Positions 32,901 through 42,989 of a stretch of 64,000 bases of DNA are shown here, piece after piece. Origin of the DNA: Skeletonema tropicum. Taxonomy: Eukaryota; Bacillariophyta; Thalassiosirophyceae; Thalassiosirales; Thalassiosiraceae. Under the pieces are notes generated by a model. It made no database searches. It saw only the letters and a list, made by a program, of their open reading frames with translations, and was not told the origin of the DNA. Numbering within the stretch: position 1 is the stretch's first letter; each line of letters starts with the position of its first letter. The DNA lies in assembly GCA_037178625.1 (NCBI GenBank), contig CM074140.1:248001-312000 (forward strand), read 5' to 3'. The position numbers were made by a program, and so were the translations under genes.

Positions 32901-35900
32901 AATGCAGAGGGCATTTGCCAGAGATGGCAAGTGAAGATTCCATCATTTTCGACAATGAAGCCATAGCTGCCGTGAAAGAAGGCCTGAGAGACGATGATCA
33001 TCGCAACACAAGCGACGCCAATGGGGTCAAGGTCATCCTTCACCACCATCTGAATGGTGAGGTAGAAGAAAAATCTCAGTATGCAATCTTACCGAAAAGA
33101 CAGAATGGCAGTCAGTTTCTCAACCAACACAGCTTGGCGATTTCAGATGTTATTGGAAGCAATACCAATGTAACACTGGGTGATTGGAGCCACTCCTATT
33201 ACACCACGCTGTACAAGTCCAAAGACACACAATCCGAAGACAAGATGGCATACCGTCGAGTCCATGCCTCAATGGCCAGAAGGCTGTATAGAGCACATGA
33301 ACACCAGCAACATCGAGATCGACAAGAAAATGAGGAGAAGGAGGAGGAGAGAATGCAGAACCAGCCAGCAGAAGATATCACAGCCACAGCTCTAGCAGAA
33401 GGCAGCACAACCACAGACAAAGATGACGACGAAGAAGAACGTGCATGCTATATTGAAGGGCTCGGGAGAATAATTACTGGAGTGAACGCACTTCTTTCCA
33501 GAGACGTTGTAAGCTCCACTATGGCTCACTTACTCATCTCCCAAGGGGGAGAAAGATTCACTTACTCACATGATTTCTCACACATTTCAGTGCAGAATGT
33601 GGAGAATGTGCTAGAAGAGAAGGAAGGCATGCATTTCCGTTTGCGGAGGAATTGGAATGACGACACAAAGGAAACAATTGCATGGGCTGATTGCGCGGCT
33701 TATGACTACATTCACAGGCCAACCGAGCTCAACAACTTGTGCCTTTACGAGTACACAATGTGGTACAAAAAGGAATACAAGAGCTTCAAGCAATTGAACG
33801 CCAGGAGCAAAAGCACTACTACCACATCCTACAAGTTTGCCGACCTCCATCAAGGTCAAAAATATTGCTACCTTACGAGACGAACACATCCAGTCATTCC
33901 CATCATATACATGGCCACAGACCTTTGCGACGTGAAGTCATTAGATGTGCTTGAGGATATCCCCAACAGTGGAACTGTGCAGCACAGAGAAAGGTATGCA
34001 AAAACAGCAATGCTGCTATTCTATCCATTCAGCAAAGCAGAAGATCTGGTGAAGAATGGGACCTACTGGCAAAAGTTTGTTGATGTAGGAGGGACGAAAG
34101 AGTATAGTGAAGCGATCATCGACGACACACTTGGTTTGAATCCATTGTCAAAACAATTTTGGAACCGCGGTAGGATGATTCTGGAAAACATTGAAACGAG
34201 GCGCATGGCCGAAAAGGAAATGAAACGTCCCAAAAGCAAGATCACATACTTGACGGACACTCCAAAGAGTACTGGGAAACGAAAGAGAGAAAACGTGGAC
34301 AACGATGATGGATATGATATTGACATAAGTGACTTCTTTGATAATATGAATGACGAGGGTTTACAACAATTCCAAGCCTTAGAATCACGGCCACTTTCTG
34401 ACGCCGACCTCAGGTCTCATGCCAAGATAATGAAAAGAGCAAATGTTCGCGCATGTAGCGCTATCAAAACTCACGTTGATGACAATGTGTCCGTACTTGC
34501 AACTGCAAACAAGCCATCGACATCAACCACAAATTCAGAGCACACTCAAAACAACGTCGACGCCAACAATCATCAACAGCAGCAGTCTGCATCCTACAAT
34601 GTTCGTGTCCGATATGAGGACATCCTCACTTTCATTCAAGGATCTTTGCTTGTTAGTAGCAGTGATGAAGGTACCTTTGATAGAGACATGGATGATGGAG
34701 ATGAAGATGGAGATGGAGATGGAGAAGAACCTTCATCGTTAAAGTTAAGGCAGCAATGTCTCAAACAGATTCCCACCATGTACGAGATTGCAAGGGGCAA
34801 GAGCAGTAAGTACAACCTCGACAACAAACAATTTATTGCCTATCAAATAGTGTGTTGTACATTTCTGCTCCAGCTCGTCATGGAAAGAGATCACTATGAT
34901 ACCAAGCTTGGAGAATTGCTAGGAGCAACGCTCGGTCCCTTGGCGGAAAGCGTGCAACATACAAAAGACAGTCTAGTCCGGGATCTCAAAGCAAAGGGAG
35001 GAAAGGAGCACCTCGTTATGTTCATCACAGGTCCCGCTGGTTGTGGCAAGAGTACAACTATGGAAGCAGCCCAATACTACTGTCACAGATTTTGCACTGC
35101 TATCGCAACCGCCTTCAATGATTATACCTTCTACTTCACTGCAACGACTGGGTCAGCTGCAGCTCTCTTTGGAGGAACAACAATCCACAGCGCAGCCCAC
35201 TTGAACAAAAGTAGGATCAATGATGAGATGAGGGCTATTTGGCGCGATGATGTGCGAATCCTCATTATTGATGAAATATCTTTTTTCAAGGCAAACGATG
35301 TCGTAAAACTTGACAAACAGCTGAAAAAGCTGACAGGCCGATATGAAATGGTTTATGGGGGGGTTTCAATAGTCTTCTCTGGAGACTTCCACCAACTGAA
35401 GCCAATCTGTGCAGAAGATGATGTCCTCTACTCAGACTCCGATGCAGCTTCAATTTGGGAGAATACTATCAACTGTGCCATCTTTCTTGATAATAGCCAC
35501 AGATTCAAAGACGACCCCGAGTTTGGGGAAATACTCGCTAGAATGAGAATAGGGGAGGATACACGTGAAGATAGAGAGCTAATAAACAAGCGTGTCGTCA
35601 GCACTAGTACTAGCTCCACTTCCACTCTAACATTGCCCGAACACGCACCTGACGCATGTTTTGCATGCTCTACCAACAAAGAACGAAATGGCGTCACGGC
35701 AGCATCATTCAAAATGCACATCGATGAATCGCATCCTACCATTGATGACGATAGCCCACCTCCTGATCACACTCTCATAATTGAGGCATCAGTATCTATA
35801 TCCAAAACGACTGAGAATGAAAACGGCAACAGCAAGAAGAGGAAACGAAGGCAGCGTATAAAAGTTTCCGCGCATTTCCATGACACTGTCATCACGCAGC

Positions 35901-36577
35901 TGGGAGATGATGACATAAGGTCAACCGAGTTTGCAGCAAAAGGAGCTAAAATCGAGCCTGCCCTACGCATCTACCCCGGATCCCACCATATGTGCATAAC
36001 GAATGAGGATCTTGACCAAGGGCGAGGCAACGGGACTCTTTGCAAGTGCTTGAAAATCAAACTTAGAAAGGATGGGCGGGAGAGGAGGTGGAAAAATTGG
36101 GATGGAAAGAAGGTATGGACTGTGTCGGTTGACGACGTCGAGTGGGTGGAGTTCGAGCATTACCCAACCACCGGCACCAAAGCACGGACCTTCAAGCTCA
36201 AACCACAAGAATTCTCAGCCACAATCAAGTTCCCTCTGACTGAAACAATCAGTACAACCATCGGCAACGCCAAGGTCAAACAGGTTCCTGTCAACTCTAA
36301 CATAGCAACAACAGGCCACAAGCTCCAGGGAATGTCCAAAGACATCCTCATCGTCAATGACTGGAATTATCGATGCGTGAACTGGGTCTACGTTGTCTTG
36401 TCGAGGGTGAGAACACTAGCTGGACTGTATCCGATGAAACCCTTAGACCTGGAACGCGGCTTCAATATTCCTCAAAATCTCATTCGCTTCGAGCAACGTT
36501 TGAAGGACACCAAAGAACGACCAGTTCTCGACATGTTGGGTTACCAATCAAATGCAGAGATCGATACAATGCAGTGA
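29909..36577 (+). CDS. Helitron Rep-helicase (2222 residues)
   Basis: A single uninterrupted frame. Residues about 22-160 are five or six near-identical 27-residue repeats (RQRKNASMSAEERAAQKAKK), highly basic and helical. A Cys pair follows in VCVLCDRLIIGC. A domain around 340-410 (FFEVDLTHTGSVINHFLTTG, then NPLVYVVLCG) resembles the DUF6570 region found in Helitrons. The HUH endonuclease shows GRKTLHSHWQIWV with H772 and H774, and the nicking tyrosines are most likely Y802 and Y807 in YALISY. The C-terminal PIF1-type SF1 helicase has Walker A GPAGCGKST (G1708-T1716), Walker B LIIDE (D1788, E1789) and a C-terminal HKLQGMS motif. It would nick and unwind its own ends. With no stop or frameshift it may be active. 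Confidence 0.9.
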   Translation: MYLMSTSYPEETNGAGHTAELVRQRKNASISPEERAAQRAKAAARVKLYRQRKHASMSAEERAAQKAKKAAAEKIYRQRKNASMSAEERAAQKAKKAAADKIYRQRKNASMSAEERAAQKAKKTAAARLCRQRKIESMSAEERAAQKAKKTAAARLYRQRTNAMSAEESIGKSCDYEIVVDRTHPVQQARNHDQKKIMRVDSNPNAFRTAVCVLCDRLIIGCEAIHKITVDSLRSQKNRISVKSYEDYHQVTLKDELISQYEIKGQELEGLLLSPRAKKTKNKNGCVAFEACSQCYSAWHNDSDSPPKYAISNGFAIGHIPTDIIANEEITEQMCSLLAPVRHFAYIFAYTAGAHKAIRGHFSFFEVDLTHTGSVINHFLTTGANPLVYVVLCGRMTPKQKEIVKKRARLDTEKMMEILEWFVNESGHPGYEGVTAPSQCPQPNIIVDEETPNNTDQEHDPDLEAEFAGASFHFTSIHEPQDDTGVYESNQKFTKAMIDRTMPTLLVNGSKYADLRELLLENIAPLQFPFGQGGPKAKRRTHISPVECYRYYCRLSLPQFMRGDFLLLLNHMFNRQRSYETAVVTCKSSLFGQSLAEKMSKLKMKDLDQALFQKQTRQRVNGTAGEYIRAVEAACKPVGYTALSAKQNRRKHFAMDNYFGSHSIFLTTTPCDECTIRVQVFANAGKEVVLPNLGVWDDEDHLKECRFNFELRKETRRLYPGACSLVYQHLMQIITECLIGWDPKKQTGRLGVFGVPIAYSRTDEEQGRKTLHSHWQIWVKDFNKIRDALFHSDDRKKKAARYALISYIDKVVCASYGTDFVVTHNCDEDSPVTMPMHEILQEVEDKNILRKAHHQDHCLDVKGKVLECKQCGKTFSPSECINMGISHLRQKTLQVQDHADSSKEDAPDSSTKMKKEWLDQAAIRYPFDFEEEGSPTEALKQQHIIMDADGDGDGANEQEQVTHEWLHDRNLRRDLLHLVFDEHDYTHRGTCFKGGKAECRGHLPEMASEDSIIFDNEAIAAVKEGLRDDDHRNTSDANGVKVILHHHLNGEVEEKSQYAILPKRQNGSQFLNQHSLAISDVIGSNTNVTLGDWSHSYYTTLYKSKDTQSEDKMAYRRVHASMARRLYRAHEHQQHRDRQENEEKEEERMQNQPAEDITATALAEGSTTTDKDDDEEERACYIEGLGRIITGVNALLSRDVVSSTMAHLLISQGGERFTYSHDFSHISVQNVENVLEEKEGMHFRLRRNWNDDTKETIAWADCAAYDYIHRPTELNNLCLYEYTMWYKKEYKSFKQLNARSKSTTTTSYKFADLHQGQKYCYLTRRTHPVIPIIYMATDLCDVKSLDVLEDIPNSGTVQHRERYAKTAMLLFYPFSKAEDLVKNGTYWQKFVDVGGTKEYSEAIIDDTLGLNPLSKQFWNRGRMILENIETRRMAEKEMKRPKSKITYLTDTPKSTGKRKRENVDNDDGYDIDISDFFDNMNDEGLQQFQALESRPLSDADLRSHAKIMKRANVRACSAIKTHVDDNVSVLATANKPSTSTTNSEHTQNNVDANNHQQQQSASYNVRVRYEDILTFIQGSLLVSSSDEGTFDRDMDDGDEDGDGDGEEPSSLKLRQQCLKQIPTMYEIARGKSSKYNLDNKQFIAYQIVCCTFLLQLVMERDHYDTKLGELLGATLGPLAESVQHTKDSLVRDLKAKGGKEHLVMFITGPAGCGKSTTMEAAQYYCHRFCTAIATAFNDYTFYFTATTGSAAALFGGTTIHSAAHLNKSRINDEMRAIWRDDVRILIIDEISFFKANDVVKLDKQLKKLTGRYEMVYGGVSIVFSGDFHQLKPICAEDDVLYSDSDAASIWENTINCAIFLDNSHRFKDDPEFGEILARMRIGEDTREDRELINKRVVSTSTSSTSTLTLPEHAPDACFACSTNKERNGVTAASFKMHIDESHPTIDDDSPPPDHTLIIEASVSISKTTENENGNSKKRKRRQRIKVSAHFHDTVITQLGDDDIRSTEFAAKGAKIEPALRIYPGSHHMCITNEDLDQGRGNGTLCKCLKIKLRKDGRERRWKNWDGKKVWTVSVDDVEWVEFEHYPTTGTKARTFKLKPQEFSATIKFPLTETISTTIGNAKVKQVPVNSNIATTGHKLQGMSKDILIVNDWNYRCVNWVYVVLSRVRTLAGLYPMKPLDLERGFNIPQNLIRFEQRLKDTKERPVLDMLGYQSNAEIDTMQ
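29968..30405 (+). repeat. 81-bp coding minisatellite in the Helitron gene
   Basis: In-frame tandem units of 81 bp around 'gagcgcagaggagagggcag', five to six copies, the central ones nearly identical. Copy-number change would keep the frame and only lengthen or shorten the basic N-terminal region. Confidence 0.85.
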
Positions 36578-36917
36578 AGAGTTTTACTATTACTAGTACG
36601 ATAATCAGAAAGTTCATAAGAAGAAACTGCTCAGCAGATTGTAATTGTAGTAAGAAAAAACAGGCTCTTACAGGCTCTGCGCTCTGTAAGGCAAAGAACA
36701 GTTCTTCACATGTTGGCATACTGATCAGCACCAATCTCATAATCATATAATAACAACTAGAGAATACATTATACAGATAAACCTTTTGGATCTACGAAAG
36801 CACCTACCCAAAAAACAAGTGCTCTATTATGCTCACTTTTATGCAGCAAGAGAATTTCGTTCAGCAAGAACAGAAGCACGAAAGCCGGGAGAAGCTTGCC
36901 CTGCCGCCGCACGCCAA
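36578..36917. other. 3' non-coding end of the Helitron
   Basis: 340 bp between the stop codon and the insertion boundary. Near the end 'gggagaagcttgccc' could form a short stem, but I see no convincing hairpin of the usual Helitron kind. No gene. Confidence 0.5.
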
Positions 36918-37101
36918 TTTATGTATCGAGCTTTTCTATCTACTTGCACGTGCGTGTCTTCTACCACGTCGCCTTCTTCCTCACAGTTGTAACTTCAATC
37001 AACTCATCAACTTCGGTACCATGACACCGGTGCCTCCGTAGAATAATTATAATCTCTTAGTTAGAACACTTCAATCTTACTGTATACAGCCAAGTAGGTC
37101 A
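36918..37101 (+). repeat. Right part of the split LTR, copy 3
   Basis: Matches the LTR from 'tttatgtatcgagc' to its CA end (13699-13882). With 29336-29371 it restores one 219-bp LTR. Confidence 0.85.
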
Positions 37102-37140
37102 AAACACAACATCTCAACAACTACTTACTACAATAAACAA

Positions 37141-38286
37141 ATGTCCATGTCAATGTCAACTTCCAATACTAAAGATGCAGGCAACCATAACATCAAGTCA
37201 ACTTCAACAATTTCCAAACCAAAAGTTCTCATCACCGGCGTAAGCGGATATGTCGGATCCTACGTCTGCAAAACATTCCTCGAGAACGGCGGATTCCAAG
37301 TCCGAGGGACAGTCCGAAATAAAGCCAATCAAAGCAAGATTGAACCTCTCAGACTTGGATTTGGCGCTGAGTTATTCTCACGCCTGGAGCTAGTCGATGC
37401 TGATTTGATGAATGAACAATCCATCCTGGCAGCGGCGGAGGGTTGTGATTACATTGTTCATACGGCTTCACCCGTGTGCGATATTGGCACTGTGTATGAA
37501 AATGAGGATGAAATTATCAAGCCAGCTGTGGATGGGACACTGGCCATTATGAAAGCTGCGCAGAAGAACAAGGTGAAGAAGGTTGTGATAACAAGCTCCA
37601 TAGCTGCCATTGTGGGAGGGGACGAGGATAGTGGCAAGGTCTTCACAGAAGAGGATTGGACGGACCTTACGAAAGAAGGTATGCCGACATACTTAAAGTC
37701 CAAAACTTTGGCAGAAAAGGCTGCATGGGGCTTTGTTGCCAACTTACCACACGACGAGAAGATTCCACTTGTCACTATCAATCCAGCGCTTGTCTTTGGC
37801 CCGAACGTTTCCACAGGATCTTCCGAAAGCATCGATTTTGTAAAAGACTTGATGCTGGGAAAGTGGCCCATCTTTCCAAAGCTAAAGTTTGCAGTTGTGG
37901 ATATTCGCGATGTTTCTAAGGCACACCTCGAGGCCGTACTTCGAGATGAGGCAAATGATAAACGATTCATCTTGTGTGCCGATTCTCCTGAAATTGTGAA
38001 ACTTGCCAGGCCACTCGAGGCAAAGTACGGTAAGGATTACCCTGTCAGGGCGAAACAAATGCCCAAGCTTATGCCTATGATCATGAGACTTTGGGATCCT
38101 AAGATGAATTATGTATATAATAGGTGGGGAAAGGGAGCTGTGTATGATGGTACTCGAGCTGTAGACATTTTGGGCATTGATTACATTGGACATGAAAAGT
38201 CGTTCGTAGATATGGCAGAAAGCTTGATTGCCACCGGATGCATCGAAGATAAGAGGACGGCTAAAAGAGAGAGAGAGAGAGAGTAG
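37141..38286 (+). CDS. Dihydroflavonol-reductase-like extended SDR, copy 3
   Basis: Protein-identical to copies 1 and 2 (381 residues). Upstream are 39 bp of 5'UTR and the split LTR, so its transcription start region is LTR sequence with the Helitron behind it. Confidence 0.88.
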   Translation: MSMSMSTSNTKDAGNHNIKSTSTISKPKVLITGVSGYVGSYVCKTFLENGGFQVRGTVRNKANQSKIEPLRLGFGAELFSRLELVDADLMNEQSILAAAEGCDYIVHTASPVCDIGTVYENEDEIIKPAVDGTLAIMKAAQKNKVKKVVITSSIAAIVGGDEDSGKVFTEEDWTDLTKEGMPTYLKSKTLAEKAAWGFVANLPHDEKIPLVTINPALVFGPNVSTGSSESIDFVKDLMLGKWPIFPKLKFAVVDIRDVSKAHLEAVLRDEANDKRFILCADSPEIVKLARPLEAKYGKDYPVRAKQMPKLMPMIMRLWDPKMNYVYNRWGKGAVYDGTRAVDILGIDYIGHEKSFVDMAESLIATGCIEDKRTAKRERERE

Positions 38287-38365
38287 CTGTACAATACCTA
38301 AGTACATAACTAAAATAATATAAGTATGTCCCTATATAGCCATTTGCAACGCTTGTTGTGGCTTG

Positions 38366-38699
38366 TTGGTGCTGTGAGGTCGGAACAGTACTCAATCAAA
38401 CACCTCTAAAAAGCAAGAACAAAGACAGGTACAGATAAAAGCAAGAACCGGTTCAAAGCAAGATGATGTTGCTGTAAAAAGCAAGAGCAAACTCTACATA
38501 CATCCTTCTCCTCCACCTCTCGTGCAAAGCGCTCATAAAATCAAAAAGCAATCAAGTCAATAAACACTACATCTCAACAACTACTTACTACAATAAACAA
38601 ATGTCCATGTCCAGCTGCAGGCAACCATAATATCACGTCAACTTAAACAACTTCCAAACCCAAAGCCAAAGTTCTCATCACCGGAATCGAGCGATCTCG
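38366..38699 (+). pseudogene. Truncated SDR duplicate, copy 3
   Basis: Direct duplicate of 15147-15480 with no informative differences. Confidence 0.7.
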
Positions 38700-39044
38700 A
38701 AATTGTACATAGTACCGATCGATGTAAAGAATTTAAATGACTTGTCATGCCAATTGCCAAGCAAAGCACCTGATGAATAGTTGCCCTTGCCTGCCTAAAA
38801 GTCGTGGATTTACCCAGTGTTTTTGAGAACCCATAGTTACTTCAGTGGCAAGCAGGCAAGACAAGAACGAGAGTAGAATTAGATTATTTTAGTTTTAGTT
38901 CCTACTCTCTCTAGACTAGACATCACAACTTACATACTCTTCATACATACTCTTCAATCATTACTGACGCTCCCTCACTCAGCTTGACAGCTACATAGCT
39001 TTGAATCATAATCATAATATGCACAGCAAAGATAGAACAATACC

Positions 39045-39539
39045 ATGGCGTCTGCATTGATCGTAGACGTAGACTTCCCTCCTCTCAGACTCAACCATGA
39101 CGTTGTGCGATTTGCTGAAACAGCACAGCTTTACATAATTGATCGGCACGAAGACCAGAACGAGCTGTGGTAGAACAAGGCAGAATACAACTCAATGAAA
39201 CGTGATATAAGGCGAGATGTCCTACAAGCTCGTGCAAGAGACTCGGCTTCAGATTCCGAACAAGATAGTGGCTTCTGGATTGGTATTTCTCATCTACTCT
39301 CACCGGCCTGTACGTTCTGCTCTTTGATGTACTTTTGCTGATCATATGCGAAAGTCGTACCACTGTGGCTCAGTGGTACGACTTTCGCATATGATCAGCA
39401 CGTTCGAGGTGCAGGCCTGCAGACGTCGATGTAATATCCTTCGTTAGCGGAAACAAGGAGGGCCGTATTGAGAGCTAGGAAGCTTGGAAGACTTCACCAG
39501 GATTTCATAAAAGAATATTGTAGTCAATCTTCTCGTTAA
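39045..39539 (+). pseudogene. Small-gene relative with nonsense codon, copy 3
   Basis: Direct duplicate of 15826-16320 with TAG at 39171-39173 and the intron hairpin at about 39337-39399. One base near 39122 differs from copies 1 and 2. Confidence 0.7.
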
Positions 39540-40793
39540 GGTCGTGTGTATAATAATATAACAGAAATTTTAAAGTACGTCTGATGAGCCCTCTCTAGGG
39601 GCGAAATTATGACTAACCAACATGTGTGCTGCGTCGTCAGTATTGATACTTCATATAATTATTGTACAAGTTAGAATATGCCAGAGTGCTCGTCAAATTG
39701 AGATTGTATACTCTAATCAATATCAATCATCTCTAATGTGACATTTTTACTGTTCTACTATCTTTTACAAAGTATCTTCAGTCCTACACGGTGACATTTC
39801 CATTTTGTGACTTACTGCTGTGTAGCAGCATATACCAGACCAAACAACTTGGAGAAGTCAAGATCAATATGCTCCAAAGCTGATTTATCATATTCCTCGT
39901 CTTCGAAATCTTCCAAAAATCAGCCATCAGGAGATCCGTATGAAACTCATAGACACTCCTGTTCGTCGCTTGACGATAGTGGATCCTTTTAAGCTCTCTT
40001 TTAAGCTTGTAGGTGTAGGAGACATATCGGGCTCCTCAGACTGAACACAGCCCTTCGGACAACGGGGATAGAATAGTAGAGGTACGGGTTCTTGTTTCAA
40101 TGATTACAGTTCTTTTGTACTCAGGGACCAGTGTCGATTTCTATCGGCTCTGGGGAGTAGGTGCAGTAGTTGTGTGCACTGACGCTGCCCTATTTACAGG
40201 CCTGGATTGGCAAGCGCAACAAGCACTATGTACTTCTAACTTCTCTTCTCATACAAGTACATACATCCAATAACGTCAACAAACAAAATGGCAAGCGTGA
40301 GAAGCTGTTCCGCCGCCCGCACCGAATTTTGAGAACTCGAGAATTCGATATTTGCAAAAAGGAAGTCAGTCAATAACGATCGGAGTAAAGAATTTAAAGA
40401 CTCCTCATCGGTTAAGTAAAATGTGTCACGTCAAATGAGGAGAAGAACATCACAAAGGATTCCAAGGTGAATTTAAACGCGCTGACAAGTCACAAGTACC
40501 GAGGAACGACGTGAAAATGCGTGGGCGCGTGGCCGCAAAACGGCTTTCAGCAAGGAACAAGAAGGAACAGCCACGTCCTTACGAGCGAAGTGTAGGTACA
40601 AAAGTTCAGAGCGCAGTGAAGTGGCTATGTTAAGTACAGCGAGCGAGCAGCAGACCTGTATTACATTGAATTATCTCTCTAGAGAGCAACGAGGTGTAGA
40701 GAGGCAATTTCACATTCACAACTCTTCCTCACATCGGTATCAACATCAACTTTCGACATTGAATACTACTTATCACCACACAGTCTACAGAAA

Positions 40794-41642
40794 ATGACGA
40801 AAATCAAGAAGTTACTAACCTCAACCTCAGCTCAGTATCGTCCTTACACGGCGTATAATGTATTCTTCCAGCTCGAACGAGAGTTCATACTCCAAAGCAT
40901 TCTTGATGTGACGCCTTCTGTGGACACTGTATTCGACCAAGCTGTTGATGATGTGACCCATGCTACCTCAAAAGTACCAAGAGATTATCCTCTCCTATGA
41001 CTGGTACATTCCAGGAAAGGCTCAACGCAAGAAGAGGAGACATCGGAAGAGCCACGGCAAGATTAGTTTCAGTGGTAAGTAGCTGTTGCCTTCCCCACTG
41101 CACCATCACATCCCAATGTGTATTGATCGTTTATGCTTATGCCCCAATTTTTGCAAGCAGATCTCTCCAAGAAAGTGGCCACATCTTGGCATAACGCTGA
41201 TGATGAGGTAAAACTATTTTGCAACGAGGTATCAGGTATCTTAATGCAGGAGTACAAGAAGGCTCTTGACCGCAAGAGGAAGGATGGCATCAATAATGGT
41301 AAAGAGGAGTTATCGCCCCAATCACATGGAACTAAGGAAAATAGTGACAAGAAGCAGAAAAGTCTATGCAATACCTTGCCACCAAGTAAAGTAGTGGTAG
41401 CATCCTCAACCTCAATAGCAGCAGAGGAAGTTGGCATCAATCAAATCATCTCTTCCACAACCCCAGCTACAGTCACCCCAGCTCCTAGTACGTCAACGGC
41501 GACTAGTGTTTTAGATACATTGGTAGAAATTACCTCTTGGTCATCGCTCTTGCTCCCTTCATATCATTATAATCATTGTTCTACCAGACAAGTCGATATT
41601 GACGACGACGTCATCAGGGACATGTGGATGGCTTGTGATTGA
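40794..41642 (+). pseudogene. HMG-box gene, copy 3, frameshifted in exon 1
   Basis: Exon 1 40794-41074, intron 41075-41160, exon 2 41161-41642. A 2-nt deletion near 40956 (GATGTGACCC where the others have GATGTGATACCC) shifts the frame after VDDV and ends it at 40998-41000. The splice sites and exon 2 are otherwise intact. The product would be a 68-residue fragment lacking the second half of the box. Confidence 0.8.
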
Positions 41643-41969
41643 ATTGTAGACATTGAAGCAGATGCGCATGTAATGTATAGAGCGCAATAGGCTTATGAAC
41701 TGGATAATTATAATGACTTGAGTAAAAGCGATCTCTTTGGACTCTAGCTCTAGCAATCTCTTTGCCCTTCTTGGGCATTCGTTACTCCTATCAATCTATC
41801 TCAAACGCACGGAACATTTCCGATTCCGAATTCCGAACAGACATGAATTTTGAGTCGATGAGAAGGAGAATGACTTCTCACTTTTGACAACATTTTGATT
41901 ACCGCACGTGATGCCGCGCAAATTCAGGTGTATGTCATTTTGACAACTTTTTGATTACCGCACGTGATT

Positions 41970-41972
41970 TAA
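41970..41972. other. Empty target site (TAA) of the TIR element
   Basis: Reads GATTTAATGG without interruption, where copies 1 and 2 have the 1.4-kb element between duplicated TAA. This fixes the element ends and the size of the target duplication. Confidence 0.9.
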
Positions 41973-42188
41973 TGGAGACAATCTGCGATCTGTATTTTTG
42001 AGAACTTGAGAATCCGATAAGCTTAAAAGAAGACAATACCGATCGCAGTAAAGAATTTATAAAAGACTTGTCATCAGTTATTAAACTGTGTCACGTTAAA
42101 TGAGGAGAAGAAGATCAGAAAAGATTCCGACGTAGATTCAAACGCACTCAAAGTCACTACAGACAGGAAGTTAAAATCGATTAGTCTT
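41973..42188 (+). repeat. Diverged duplicate of the HMG upstream region
   Basis: Shares an ordered series of words with 17105-17240, including 'gtaaagaattta', 'cgtWaaatgaggagaagaa' and 'gattccRa'. The first 65 bp also appear, inverted, in the palindrome centre. No gene. Confidence 0.65.
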
Positions 42189-42192
42189 CAAG

Positions 42193-42985
42193 CTACTGGC
42201 CGGCGGGAAAAAAGTGGCACCAGTGCCAATCTCAAATCTCAAATCTCACACAAAACAGTCATAAATATGGCCATGATACTCGACAAAAATACATAGAACA
42301 GCCTCAAGATACCATACCAATCATTAATAATAATAATAATAATATAACAGAAATTTTAAAGTACGTCTGATTAGCCCTCTAGGGGCGAAATTATGACTAA
42401 CCAACATGTGCGCTGTGTCGGTAGCATTGATAGTGCTCTATACTGCCTCCACAACTGTTTCTCAGATCGCACTCCAAGCCAGAAGACCTAAATAGTCTCC
42501 TGGCCAGGATTAGTTCAACCATACGGTTGTTTACGTCGTCGATTTCTCGAGTTCATTGAGGGCTGCGTCTATTGTCGGCTGCATACCAATCAATATATAT
42601 ACATAATCTGCTTCAGAATCAAAAGAAACTATAGTTCATCCATAATATAGAAATGAATATCTATTGATAGAGCAACTACATATCTACAATTTTGGCACCG
42701 ATAACTGCTATTTTGATCTAGGATGACGCATGCCTACGGCATCTTTGCATGCGTGTGCTGCTGCTGCTATGCGAATATACTACATATAACGTTGACCAGT
42801 GGTTCTATCGAAAGCTATTAGTCTCTTCTATCATATTATGGACGGAGATGGGGTCGGGAGGGCGATATTGACGCGCAGAACCACCATAGTAGGGGTTTAA
42901 AATCGATGGTTGTGTTTTGTTAGTGTTTTGTGTGAGATTCTACTTGGTGCCACTTTTTTCCCGGTGAAACTTTTTTCCCAGTAGC
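42193..42985 (+). mobile_element. Non-autonomous TIR element, CTAC family, copy 3
   Basis: 793 bp starting CTACTGGCCGGCGGG and ending CCCAGTAG, flanked by CAAG (42189-42192 and 42986-42989). Its interior matches 7882-8393. It is longer because it contains an added segment with the short dispersed repeat (about 42346-42410) and neighbouring DNA. Non-coding. Confidence 0.85.
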
Positions 42986-42989
42986 AAGC

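Larger units (their letters stand above)
29372..36917 (+). mobile_element. Helitron-type rolling-circle element, 7.5 kb, probably autonomous
   Basis: The element splits an LTR exactly: 'gtacagta' on the left and 'tttatgtatcg' on the right rejoin to the LTR at 13690-13706 with no target duplication, as expected for insertion between A and T (or T and T for Helentrons). The 5' end starts TCCAAGCTTC, which fits a canonical TC start. The 3' end ...GCACGCCAA lacks the usual CTRR, so it may be a variant class. It encodes one intact Rep-helicase. Confidence 0.85.
28752..41972 (+). repeat. Segment copy 3 (direct), interrupted by a Helitron
   Basis: The same segment as 13084-18750 in direct orientation, split by the Helitron at 29372-36917 and lacking the TAA element. 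It differs from copy 1 by a few changes in 5.6 kb: a base near 39122, a GTCA duplication near 40370, a T/C near 40709, a 2-nt deletion near 40956 and a base near 41892. It continues past the empty TAA site into DNA not present beside copies 1 and 2. Confidence 0.9.
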
